From an uncultured Collinsella sp. (lineage in GTDB: Bacteria; Actinomycetota; Coriobacteriia; Coriobacteriales; Coriobacteriaceae): a stretch of 8,147 nucleotides of DNA. Each line of letters opens with the position of its first letter. The stretch's first letter is position 1. The DNA is taken from positions 1-8,147 of the forward strand of contig URNQ01000069.1 in NCBI GenBank assembly GCA_900549245.1, in the 5' to 3' direction. The position numbers were made by a program, and so were the translations under genes. Positions 1 to 7,618 of this stretch are shown here, piece by piece. The notes beneath the pieces are model-generated. The model did not search any database and was not told the origin of the DNA. It was given only the letters and a program-made list of their open reading frames with translations.

Positions 1-55
1 GGCATCGACCTGCGCCGATGCCCCTAAAGTGGACACACATTTTGTCCTATAAGCC
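1..55. repeat. Left copy of a perfect 55-bp terminal inverted repeat
   Basis: These 55 bases are the exact reverse complement of the last 55 bases of the window (8093-8147). The next base differs (t here, c in the complement of the right side), so the match stops at exactly 55. The unit has two nested palindromes: GGCATCG/CGATGCC around an 8-nt loop at 1-22, and GGACA/TGTCC around a 7-nt loop at about 31-47. No gene is visible between it and the hydratase stop. It may be one copy of a dispersed palindromic repeat, or the end k-mer shared by two ends of an assembly-graph edge; the sequence alone cannot separate these. Confidence 0.9.
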
Positions 56-122
56 TAAAAAGAGGCGGCATCAAGCAAGTCTATTTATTAGCGTCCCTCA
101 AGACCCAACGAGAACGCGGAAA

Positions 123-205
123 TGTCGCCCGGGGCTTTTCCTTTCCCGAACGCGACCCTCGCGAAGCGCGTGAGCGGGCGGGAAAGGGTAAGCCCCGGGC
201 GGACA
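123..205 (-). terminator. Long stem-loop 10 bp after the hydratase stop, probable transcript end
   Basis: Arms 126-148 and 179-201 pair over 23 positions with only two adjacent mismatches; TGTC/GACA can extend the base past a one-base bulge. The 30-nt loop can fold further (CTCGCG with CGTGAG at 159-175). It lies just behind the minus-strand hydratase gene, where a terminator or 3'-stabilising hairpin is expected. It lacks a good U-tract on either strand (on the minus strand it is followed by ACATTTCC), so an intrinsic terminator is inference; a dispersed palindrome is the alternative. The stem is seen directly. Confidence 0.5.
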
Positions 206-215
206 ATTAAGTGCG

Positions 216-2516
216 TTACTCGGCAGCGGCCTTGAACTTGTTGTAGTTGATCAGGCAGCCGGCCTTGACGATGGCGCGCTCCTCTGCCGTCATATCGGCA
301 ATATAGAGCTCAATCTGCTCGACCGCACCATCGGCACGCACCACGTAGGCGGCGATGTTCTTGAGGTCGCCATCGAGCGCGGCACGGATACCCGGCACAA
401 ATACGTAGTCGCCCACCTCAAAGTTGGGCTCGGCCTCCATCTGGAAGGGCACCATGCCCCAGTTCATGACGTTGGAGCGATAGCGCTTGGTGGCGTACTC
501 GTGAACGATGTTGGCCAGGCCGCCAATTACGCGCTGGCAGCTCGCGGCCTGCTCGCGGGCGGAACCGTCACCGGGCTTCTTGGCATAGAGCATGGAGCCA
601 TACTCGGTCGCCTTGGCATCGGCCGCGACACCCACGCCGGCCAGTGCCTCAAACACACCGGCAAGCTCGGCATCGAGTGCCGCCAGGTCGCCCGCGGCCT
701 CGCCGGCCACGCGACGCTTCTCCACGGCGTCGACCTCCTTGGAGCGGCCCACGTAGGCCGGATCGCGACGGCTCAGCGTAAACTCGGCCAGGCCCAACGG
801 GTTGGAGCGAAAGGAGCTCGTCTCGCCCGAGGGAATGAGCTCGTCGGTCGTGGTGACCGGGTCCATGATCTTGGAGCACACCTTGAGCAGGATGTCGTCG
901 CCGAGGGGCTCCATCGCGGGCCACGGCTTAATGTTGGGGCCTTCGACCAGCTCGTCGGCCGGCTCCGCCTTGCCAAAGCCCCAGTACACGCGCTTTTTGT
1001 ACGGCGCGTCGTCAAAGGTGTACTCGCAGGCCTCGTCCCAAGTCTCCTCGGGCAGGTCGGTCGCCGGCGTCAGGACGCCGCCGTTGGCAGCTGTCGCCGC
1101 AATGGAGCGGGCGTCCATCAGGGCCACGGCGCTCAGCTGGCCATTACCCGGCTTGGAACCCTCGCGGTTGGGGAAATTGCGCGTGGTGTGGCGGATGGAC
1201 AGGCCGTTGTTGGCGGGCGTATCGCCGGCGCCAAAGCACGGGCCGCAGAACGCCGTGCGCACGATCGCACCGGCCTCCATAAGGTCGTAGATGTAGCCAC
1301 GACGCGTGAGCTCGAGCGCCACGGGCTGGCTCGTGGGATAGACCGACAGCGAGAACTCGCCGCAGCCGGTGTTGGCGCCCTTGAGCACGCGGGCAGCCTG
1401 GACCACGGAGTCGTAGTTGCCGCCCGAGCAGCCGGCGATAACGCCCTGCTGCACGTGCAGCTTACCGTCGACGATCTTGTCGAGCAGGCTAAAGTGCGTC
1501 TTGCCCTCGCCGATCTTGGCGGCCTCGAGCTCGACCTCGTGCAGGATGTCCTCGAGGTTCTCGTTGAGCTCGTCGATCTCAAAGCCGTTGGAAGGATGGA
1601 ACGGCAGCGCGATCATGGGCTTGATGCTCGACAAGTCGACCTCGACGCAGCCGTCGTAGTAGGCGACATCGGCGGGCTTGAGCTCGCGGTAGTCGTCGCC
1701 GCGGCTGTGCATGGTCAAAAACGCGTGCGTGTCCTCGTCGGTTGCCCAGATTGAGGAAAGGCAGGTGGTCTCGGTGGTCATGACGTCGACGCCGTTGCGG
1801 TAGTCGGTCGTCATGCTCGAGATGCCGGGGCCCACGAACTCCATGACCTTGTTCTTAACGTAGCCCTTGGCAAAGACGGCGCGGATGATGGCGAGCGCCA
1901 CGTCGTGCGGGCCGACGCCGGGGCGCGGGGCACCCGTGAGGTAGATGGCAACGACGCCGGGATAGGCGACATCGTAGGTGTCGCGCAGCAACTGCTTGGC
2001 CAGCTCGCCGCCGCCCTCACCCACGGCCATGGTGCCTAGGGCGCCGTAGCGGGTGTGCGAGTCGGAGCCCAGAATCATCTTGCCGCAGCCGGCGAAGTTC
2101 TCACGCATAAAGGAGTGGATGACGGCGATGTGCGGCGGGACGAAGATGCCGCCGTACTTCTTGGCAGCCGAGAGGCCAAAGACGTGGTCGTCCTCGTTGA
2201 TGGTGCCGCCCACGGCGCACAGGGAGTTATGGCAGTTGGTGAGCGCGTAGGGCAGCGGGAACTGCTCCATGCCCGAGGCGCGCGCCGTCTGGATGATGCC
2301 GACAAAGGTGATGTCGTGGCTCGCCATGGCGTCGAAGCGAATCTTGAGCGCCTCGGGGTCACCGGACGTATTGTGTGCCTGGAGGATCGAATACGCGATG
2401 GTGCCGCGCTTGGCATCCTCGGGCGTCTGCGTAATACCGCGCTCAGCAGCCTCGGCCGCAGGTACAACCTCGCCGCCACCGCGCAGGTAGATGCCGTCCT
2501 CGTACAGCTTGACCAT
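216..2516 (-). CDS. Aconitase-superfamily hydratase, YbhJ-like
   Basis: A predicted 766-residue [4Fe-4S] hydro-lyase of the aconitase superfamily. It most resembles the uncharacterised YbhJ type (about 750 residues as I recall) rather than housekeeping AcnA or AcnB, so the substrate is unknown. Aconitase active-site features are present in order: His96 (ALTNCHNS), His134 (AVIHSF), the GSDSHTRYG signature at 150-158, cluster ligand Cys363 (AGCSGG), Cys424 and Cys427 (FCGPC), the substrate-binding RNFPNR arginines 446 and 451, and in the C-terminal swivel domain GDGSAREQA (Ser652, Arg654), followed by NWGMVPFQ near 685-692. All three cluster cysteines and the swivel Ser/Arg are kept, so it looks catalytically competent. 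The start is at 2516 because GGGAG lies 5 nt upstream; an in-frame ATG at 2561 adds 15 residues but has no ribosome-binding site and overlaps a hairpin. It stands alone, in the same direction as the chaperone operon but 380 bp beyond hspR. It is a soluble protein with no signal peptide. Confidence 0.9.
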   Translation of the reverse strand: MVKLYEDGIYLRGGGEVVPAAEAAERGITQTPEDAKRGTIAYSILQAHNTSGDPEALKIRFDAMASHDITFVGIIQTARASGMEQFPLPYALTNCHNSLCAVGGTINEDDHVFGLSAAKKYGGIFVPPHIAVIHSFMRENFAGCGKMILGSDSHTRYGALGTMAVGEGGGELAKQLLRDTYDVAYPGVVAIYLTGAPRPGVGPHDVALAIIRAVFAKGYVKNKVMEFVGPGISSMTTDYRNGVDVMTTETTCLSSIWATDEDTHAFLTMHSRGDDYRELKPADVAYYDGCVEVDLSSIKPMIALPFHPSNGFEIDELNENLEDILHEVELEAAKIGEGKTHFSLLDKIVDGKLHVQQGVIAGCSGGNYDSVVQAARVLKGANTGCGEFSLSVYPTSQPVALELTRRGYIYDLMEAGAIVRTAFCGPCFGAGDTPANNGLSIRHTTRNFPNREGSKPGNGQLSAVALMDARSIAATAANGGVLTPATDLPEETWDEACEYTFDDAPYKKRVYWGFGKAEPADELVEGPNIKPWPAMEPLGDDILLKVCSKIMDPVTTTDELIPSGETSSFRSNPLGLAEFTLSRRDPAYVGRSKEVDAVEKRRVAGEAAGDLAALDAELAGVFEALAGVGVAADAKATEYGSMLYAKKPGDGSAREQAASCQRVIGGLANIVHEYATKRYRSNVMNWGMVPFQMEAEPNFEVGDYVFVPGIRAALDGDLKNIAAYVVRADGAVEQIELYIADMTAEERAIVKAGCLINYNKFKAAAE

Positions 2517-2531
2517 ACTGTCTCCCACTCT

Positions 2532-2548
2532 GCCCGAAAGGCTCGGGC
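2532..2548 (-). other. Small hairpin in the hydratase leader
   Basis: GCCCGA and TCGGGC pair around a 5-nt loop, ending 15 nt before the chosen hydratase ATG and just upstream of its GGGAG ribosome-binding site. It lies inside the 15-codon extension that would exist if translation began at 2561, which favours the later start. A role in translation control is possible but is inference only. Confidence 0.4.
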
Positions 2549-2603
2549 GCATAGCATACATTCGTTCAATATCGTGCCATAGAACGGTTGCGAGTGGGTT
2601 ACG

Positions 2604-2634
2604 AATCTACACGTTCACTTTATCTAGGTAAAGT
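2604..2634 (-). promoter_or_regulatory. Candidate hydratase promoter with overlapping 18-bp dyad
   Basis: Reading the minus strand, TTTACC (2632-2627) is followed after exactly 17 nt by TAGATT (2609-2604); each matches four of six consensus bases. Transcription would start near 2597, giving a leader of about 80 nt before the ATG at 2516. The -35 is overlapped by a dyad at 2617-2634, ACTTTACCTAGATAAAGT on the minus strand, in which 16 of 18 positions are symmetric. The size and position suit a repressor or a MerR-type regulator. No regulator gene for it is identified here. The promoter is weak and inferred; the dyad is seen directly. Confidence 0.4.
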
Positions 2635-2670
2635 ATAGGACGAGCCCCTTGCATCGCTCTCTTGACAAGG

Positions 2671-2715
2671 AGTGTCCCAAAGTGCCGGCACAAAAGGAAC
2701 ATCCCCAAGTGCCGC
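2671..2715. repeat. REP-like GTGCC repeat
   Basis: A perfect 10-bp palindrome, GTGCCGGCAC (2682-2691), sits inside an imperfect direct repeat: GTCCCAAAGTGCCG at about 2674-2687 and ATCCCCAAGTGCCG at about 2701-2714. Such GTGCC/GTCCC motifs resemble palindromic units associated with REP-associated tyrosine transposases in some Gram-positive genomes, from memory. No transposase gene is present in the window, so this would be a solitary or remnant unit. Short reading frames crossing it show no protein family and are not called. Confidence 0.4.
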
Positions 2716-2755
2716 ATCCGGGCCATGGCAACGCCGATGTTTTGGCGCGGACAGC

Positions 2756-2858
2756 GAAAGCCCGCCAGAGCGAGCAAGGTGCCTTGAAACAAGGCGGCAT
2801 TGATCTTTTGATCATGCCGCCGAAGTTGAAAGGCAGATTGCCGCTCTGGCGGGCTTGC
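2756..2858. repeat. Structured ~100-nt element with a 19-bp stem after hspR
   Basis: The arm AAGCCCGCCAGAGCG (2758-2772) pairs perfectly with 2842-2856; after one bulged A (2773), GCAA pairs with TTGC (2838-2841), for 19 bp in total. The 60-nt interior holds a second stem: GGCGGCAT and GATC at 2793-2805 pair with GATCATGCCGCC at 2810-2821, with one bulge. It also holds a competing hairpin, GCCTTG-AAA-CAAGGC (2781-2795). It lies about 40 nt past the hspR stop in the direction of transcription. It may end or stabilise the operon mRNA, or be a non-coding mobile palindrome. There is no U-tract after it on the minus strand (TCGCTGT), so a simple intrinsic terminator is doubtful. Confidence 0.55.
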
Positions 2859-2868
2859 AGCGTCGGCC

Positions 2869-2896
2869 GGTCCGCCGTTCGGCAGAACGGCGGAAC
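2869..2896 (-). terminator. Hairpin abutting the hspR stop codon
   Basis: TCCGCCGTTC (2871-2880) and GAACGGCGGA (2885-2894) form a perfect 10-bp stem with a 4-nt GGCA loop. An alternative pairing adds GGT/ACC with one bulge. It starts directly after the hspR stop (2897-2899) on the minus strand. No run of T follows, so it may protect the 3' end of the operon mRNA or work together with the larger structure at 2756-2858. Confidence 0.45.
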
Positions 2897-3313
2897 CTAG
2901 AGATCCCCTCCGGCGCCCAGTAGCTTGCGCATGACTTGCTCGGGGTTAACCGAGCCATCGCGCGGGGCCAGGGCGGTGATCTTCTTCTGCATCTTGTACT
3001 CGTGCAGCTCATCCTCGAGCTGGCGCACGCGAGCGCGGAGCTTCTCGTTCTCGCGCTCGCGCTCCTCGGCACGCTCCTTCATATCGAGAATGCGCACCAC
3101 GCCGGCAAGGTTGATACCCTCGTCAGTCAGCTGGTTGATGAGCTCCAGACGCTCGATATCGGCACGCGAATACAGGCGTGTGTTACCGCCCGAGCGCTGG
3201 GGGTTCACCAGGCCCTTAGACTCGTAGACGCGCAGAGTCTGCGGATGCATGCCGGTCAGCTCGGCCGCCACGCTGATCATGTACAGCGGTTTGTTCCTAT
3301 TGTCCTCGGCCAT
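2897..3313 (-). CDS. hspR: HspR, MerR-family heat-shock repressor
   Basis: A 138-residue regulator with a MerR-type winged helix-turn-helix at about residues 10-78. The helix-turn-helix reads VAAELTGMHPQTLRVYESKGL, and the wing is SGGNTRLYSRADIERL. A charged coiled coil follows at about 79-115 (repeated Glu/Arg, RVRQLEDELHEYK), then a short tail. MHPQTLRVYE, the coiled coil and the last position in a dnaK operon all fit HspR. In Streptomyces and other actinobacteria HspR represses dnaK and clpB by binding HAIR inverted repeats with DnaK as co-repressor. The same feedback loop is inferred here, but no clear HAIR site is visible upstream of dnaK. The gene lies 72 nt after dnaJ on the same strand; GGGG and AGG precede the ATG at 3313. 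No cysteine-based metal or ligand site of the MerR metal sensors is present. Confidence 0.92.
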   Translation of the reverse strand: MAEDNRNKPLYMISVAAELTGMHPQTLRVYESKGLVNPQRSGGNTRLYSRADIERLELINQLTDEGINLAGVVRILDMKERAEERERENEKLRARVRQLEDELHEYKMQKKITALAPRDGSVNPEQVMRKLLGAGGDL

Positions 3314-3385
3314 GCTACCTGACCCCTTTCCGTCTCGTTATCGTCCATCATAAGCCCGCGGGCGCGGGCGCGCGCCGCGACCGCC

Positions 3386-4351
3386 CTAGTACGTCGCCTT
3401 GTAACGGTTGACCTTCTCGCGATAGTCGCGCGTGTCGGCCTCGCGCAGCTTGGTCATGGCATCGCGCTCGTCATCGGATAGGTTCGTGGGGACCTGCACC
3501 TTGATCTCGACGAGCAGCGCGCCCGTACGGCCACGGTGCTTAACGTCGGGCGCTCCCATCTCCTTAAAGCGGAACTTCTTGCCCGTCTGGGTACCCGCGG
3601 GCACTTTCAAACGGACCGTCGCACCGCCGGGTGTGGGCACGTCCACCGTGCAGCCGAGCGCCGCCTCGTAGACCGAGACCGGTACCTCCATGGTCACGTC
3701 GGCGCCTTTGCGCTTGAACAGCGGGTGCTCCTCCACATGCGTGGTCACGACCAGGTCGCCGCGCTCGCCACCCGCAACGCCATACTCGCCGCGACGCTTG
3801 TAGCGTAGCTTGCCGCCATCGACCGCGCCCGCGGGCACCGAGACCGTGATGGTCTGCTGCTCGCCTGTCGAGGGAATGCGATAGGTGACCTTGTGCGTCA
3901 CGCCGCGAAACGCGTCCTCGGCCGAAACATCGACGGTCAGCGACAGGTCGCCGCCCTTGCGAGCGCGGCTGCGACCCGCGCCCGCACCGGCAGCGCCCGC
4001 AGCCCCGGCAAAGCCCGAGCCCCAATCGCTGCCCCAGGCGCCGTTGCCGCTAAAGATGCTGTCGAAGATGTCGCCCCAGCCGCTGGCGCCCGCGCCGGCA
4101 CCGTAGCCGCCGCCATATGCGCCGCCCGCGCCCGGCATGCCGCCGAACATGAGCATCTGGTCGTACTCTTTGCGCTTCTTCTCGTCCGAAAGCGTCTCGT
4201 AGGCCTCGCTGATCTCCTTGAACTTGGCCTCGTCGCCGCCGGCATCGGGGTGATATTTTTGCGCGAGCTTGCGAAACGCGCTCTTGATCTCTTTGTCGGA
4301 GGCGCTCTTGGATACGCCCAGGATGTCATAGAAGGTTTTGCCTGCAGCCAT
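3386..4351 (-). CDS. dnaJ: DnaJ/CbpA-type Hsp40 co-chaperone without zinc finger
   Basis: A 321-residue J-protein that stimulates DnaK ATP hydrolysis and delivers substrates. The J domain covers about residues 6-67 with the catalytic HPD at 34-36 (QKYHPDAGG). A Gly/Ala-rich linker at about 69-130 contains DIFDSIF. The C-terminal substrate-binding beta-sandwich domains run from about 131 to 310 (KGGDLSLTVDVS, LFKRKGADVTMEVPVSVYEAALG, RFKEMGAPDV). The whole protein has a single cysteine, so the CxxCxGxG zinc-finger domain of classical DnaJ is absent and the architecture is that of class B/CbpA-like proteins. The start is at 4351 because GGAGAGGAG lies 4 nt upstream; the in-frame ATG at 4384 adds 11 residues without a good ribosome-binding site. 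It lies 108 nt after grpE, across a strong hairpin, so its level may be set apart from dnaK-grpE. Confidence 0.93.
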   Translation of the reverse strand: MAAGKTFYDILGVSKSASDKEIKSAFRKLAQKYHPDAGGDEAKFKEISEAYETLSDEKKRKEYDQMLMFGGMPGAGGAYGGGYGAGAGASGWGDIFDSIFSGNGAWGSDWGSGFAGAAGAAGAGAGRSRARKGGDLSLTVDVSAEDAFRGVTHKVTYRIPSTGEQQTITVSVPAGAVDGGKLRYKRRGEYGVAGGERGDLVVTTHVEEHPLFKRKGADVTMEVPVSVYEAALGCTVDVPTPGGATVRLKVPAGTQTGKKFRFKEMGAPDVKHRGRTGALLVEIKVQVPTNLSDDERDAMTKLREADTRDYREKVNRYKATY

Positions 4352-4423
4352 CGTAGCTCCTCTCCTGTTACGTCCGCCGTCCATGCAGACGACGGCTCAT
4401 GCTTTCATATGGCACTAGGCCAG

Positions 4424-4455
4424 AAAGGGCCCCGGGTGTTGCCCCGGGGCCCTTC
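4424..4455 (-). terminator. GC-rich hairpin between grpE and dnaJ, possible partial terminator
   Basis: AAGGGCCCCGGG (4425-4436) and CCCGGGGCCCTT (4443-4454) form a perfect 12-bp stem with a 6-nt loop, starting 5 nt after the grpE stop. On the minus strand it is followed only by TTCTGGCC, so termination would be incomplete. The likely effect, by inference, is to lower dnaJ-hspR transcription relative to dnaK-grpE or to mark an mRNA processing point. Confidence 0.55.
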
Positions 4456-4459
4456 TCAA

Positions 4460-5302
4460 TTACTCCTCGGTGCTCTCGGCCGTATCGGCCGCAGCATCCT
4501 CGGGCGCCGCTTCGGGCTCCGGTGCGGGGCGCTTCTCGCCACCGTAGGTCACCGTCACCATCGCGGAACGCAGGATGCGATCCGCCATGCGGTAGCCCTT
4601 CTGGTACACGTCGTTGACAGTCTCGTCGTACTGCGACGCGTCCTCGACGCGACCCACAGCCTGGTGCTCGAGCGGATCGAACGCCTCGCCCTTGGGGTCG
4701 ATGGGCTCAACGCCCTCGTGCGCAAAAACGTCGAGCAGCTTGGCATGTACCGCGTCAACGCCATCGACGAACTGCTTAAAGTCGTCGGAAAGCTCCTGGC
4801 TACGGGCATGGTCGATCGCGCGCTCGATATCGTCAATCACCGGCAACAGCGCGGTGACAAGCTTCTCGGTCGCGCGCTCGCGCTCGGCGATGCGCTCGTT
4901 AGCGGTGCGGCGACGGAAGTTCTCCCAGTCGGCCTGCAGGCGGGCGGTGCGCTCGGTAGCGTCCTTCGCCTTGTCCTCGGCGGCCTTCTGAGCCTCTGCC
5001 GCAGCATCGAGCTCATTACGCACGTCGGCAAGCTCCTTTTGGGCCTGCTCGAACTTGAGCTTAAAGTCGTTGTCGGCGGCTTCCTCACCGGCGCGGATAG
5101 CGGCTTCCACCATCTCGTCCTCGGTCATCGTCGCCTCCTTGTTGGAATCCTCTACCTGGTTCTCGGCAGCCTCGGCGGCCTCGGCCTCGTTGGCCTCGGT
5201 ATCGTCGACGGCCTCTACGGGAATCTTCACGTCCTTCTCCTCAGAGTCAACGGGGGCGGCGCCAGCGGCGGCCGCCTCCGTGCGAGCTTTACGGGCGGAC
5301 AT
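4460..5302 (-). CDS. grpE: GrpE nucleotide-exchange factor with extended N terminus
   Basis: The nucleotide-exchange factor that releases ADP from DnaK; 280 residues from the ATG at 5302. Residues 1-58 are an Ala/Glu/Asp-rich low-complexity extension. A coiled-coil dimerisation region lies at about 78-135 and includes the family motif LQADWENFRRR (122-132). A four-helix-bundle region follows, then the C-terminal beta domain containing DPLEHQAVGRVED (209-221) and YQKGYRMADRILRSAMVTV (233-251), and an acidic Ala/Pro tail. GrpE is usually about 190-220 residues, so this form is long. The start lies 2 nt past the dnaK stop (TAA-TC-ATG), with GAGGA 9 nt upstream, which suggests translational coupling. 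A second in-frame ATG at 5128 (Met59) has a perfect AAGGAGG 5 nt upstream and would give a 222-residue protein; either or both may be used. Codon choice in the extension matches the rest of the gene. Confidence 0.93.
   Translation of the reverse strand: MSARKARTEAAAAGAAPVDSEEKDVKIPVEAVDDTEANEAEAAEAAENQVEDSNKEATMTEDEMVEAAIRAGEEAADNDFKLKFEQAQKELADVRNELDAAAEAQKAAEDKAKDATERTARLQADWENFRRRTANERIAERERATEKLVTALLPVIDDIERAIDHARSQELSDDFKQFVDGVDAVHAKLLDVFAHEGVEPIDPKGEAFDPLEHQAVGRVEDASQYDETVNDVYQKGYRMADRILRSAMVTVTYGGEKRPAPEPEAAPEDAAADTAESTEE
5126..5140 (-). promoter_or_regulatory. Perfect internal Shine-Dalgarno and ATG within grpE
   Basis: On the minus strand the sequence reads AAGGAGG-CGACG-ATG, with the SD at 5140-5134 and the ATG at 5128-5126 (Met59 of the long GrpE). 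This is the strongest ribosome-binding site in the operon and better than that of the upstream grpE start. It would produce a 222-residue GrpE of normal family length beginning MTEDEMVEAA. Use in the cell is inference. Confidence 0.6.
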
Positions 5303-5304
5303 GA

Positions 5305-7197
<1,893 letters not shown>

Positions 7198-7340
7198 TAG
7201 AAATTCCCTCTCTCTTTTGCGTTCGCGTCGCCTCGACGGTCTGTCGCGCGGCGCTTCGGCTTGTCTTTCAGGATGTAGTGTATCCCCTTATGGGCTGGAA
7301 TATACAAAATCTAAGTCAATTCATATAAGATTTCTTATTG
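7198..7340 (-). promoter_or_regulatory. dnaK operon leader and upstream control region
   Basis: This is the region where the chaperone operon promoter should lie. On the minus strand TTGACT (7319-7314) matches five of six -35 bases, but no -10 box sits at the usual distance: TATATT (7304-7299) is too close and CATAAG (7292-7287) too far. Two dyads are visible. ATAAG-ATTT-CTTAT (7325-7338) has perfect 5-bp arms, and AAATCT...AGATTT (7307-7312, 7328-7333) is centred on the TTGACT. Neither resembles CIRCE or the HspR site HAIR (CTTGAGT-N7-ACTCAAG), and no copy of either consensus is visible up to 7440. The leader ends with the dnaK ribosome-binding site AGGGA. Promoter and operator assignment is inference. 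Confidence 0.4.
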
Positions 7341-7453
7341 CTGAGAGTTTAGGTTCTTAAATGAGCAGGTAGATGCGCTGATTGAGTTCTCGGCAAATCT
7401 ATTGAGATCTATGTAGAGATGGCTGAGGTTTGGGTCCGAAGGTGCCTGGGGCT

Positions 7454-7574
7454 GCCTTGCGGAAAGGGTATCCCGGTCTGAGCGCGAATTCTGGGACACA
7501 GTTTCCGCCGGGCGGTCCAACCGGAAGCTGCGACCCGTTTTTCGGCCAAATAACGGGATGCCCTTTCCGCAGGC
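7454..7574. repeat. Composite palindromic element with four related 16-nt arms
   Basis: Four related arms alternate in orientation: A GCGGAAAGGGTATCCC (7459-7474, plus), B at 7493-7508 (minus), D CCGGAAGCTGCGACCC (7521-7536, plus) and C at 7555-7570 (minus). A and C match at 15 of 16 positions, A and B at 13, B and D at 12. The A-B and D-C gaps are both 18 nt, so the element looks like two hairpin units placed side by side. In a plus-strand RNA, A and C pair as an 18-bp stem (7458-7475 with 7554-7571) with one G-U pair and no mismatch; three more pairs follow after a bulged base. A local stem CCCGTT/AACGGG (7534-7557) competes. No plausible coding frame crosses it. It could be a dispersed palindromic repeat or a structured RNA. 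Confidence 0.6.
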
Positions 7575-7618
7575 GCGCTTAATAGCTCAATATTTCAAGT
7601 CACCTTTAGCTAACATTT

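Noticed and set aside
501..1754. 417-codon open frame on the plus strand opposite the hydratase
   Set aside because: It is an antisense shadow created by GC-biased third positions. The product is Gly/Ala/Arg/His-rich with no recognisable family, while the minus strand has a clear aconitase-family protein.
2517..2561. Upstream ATG adding 15 residues to the hydratase
   Set aside because: There is no Shine-Dalgarno before it, and the added residues are encoded by a hairpin. The ATG at 2516 has GGGAG at good spacing and starts the conserved MVKLYEDGIYLR.
2607..2900. Short open frames of 61-83 codons in the gap between hydratase and hspR
   Set aside because: They cross strong palindromes and REP-like repeats, have no ribosome-binding sites or family resemblance, and overlap each other on both strands.
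4352..4384. Upstream ATG adding 11 residues to DnaJ
   Set aside because: The extra residues precede the normal J-domain start, and the GGAGAGGAG ribosome-binding site lies inside this extension, directly before the ATG at 4351.
7380..7412. Two TTGAG motifs as a HspR HAIR operator
   Set aside because: ATTGAGT and ATTGAGA are in direct, not inverted, orientation with no ACTCAA partner at the 7-nt spacing of HAIR.
7335..7520. 61-codon minus-strand open frame upstream of dnaK
   Set aside because: It overlaps the composite palindromic element and the likely dnaK control region, and the product shows no domain.
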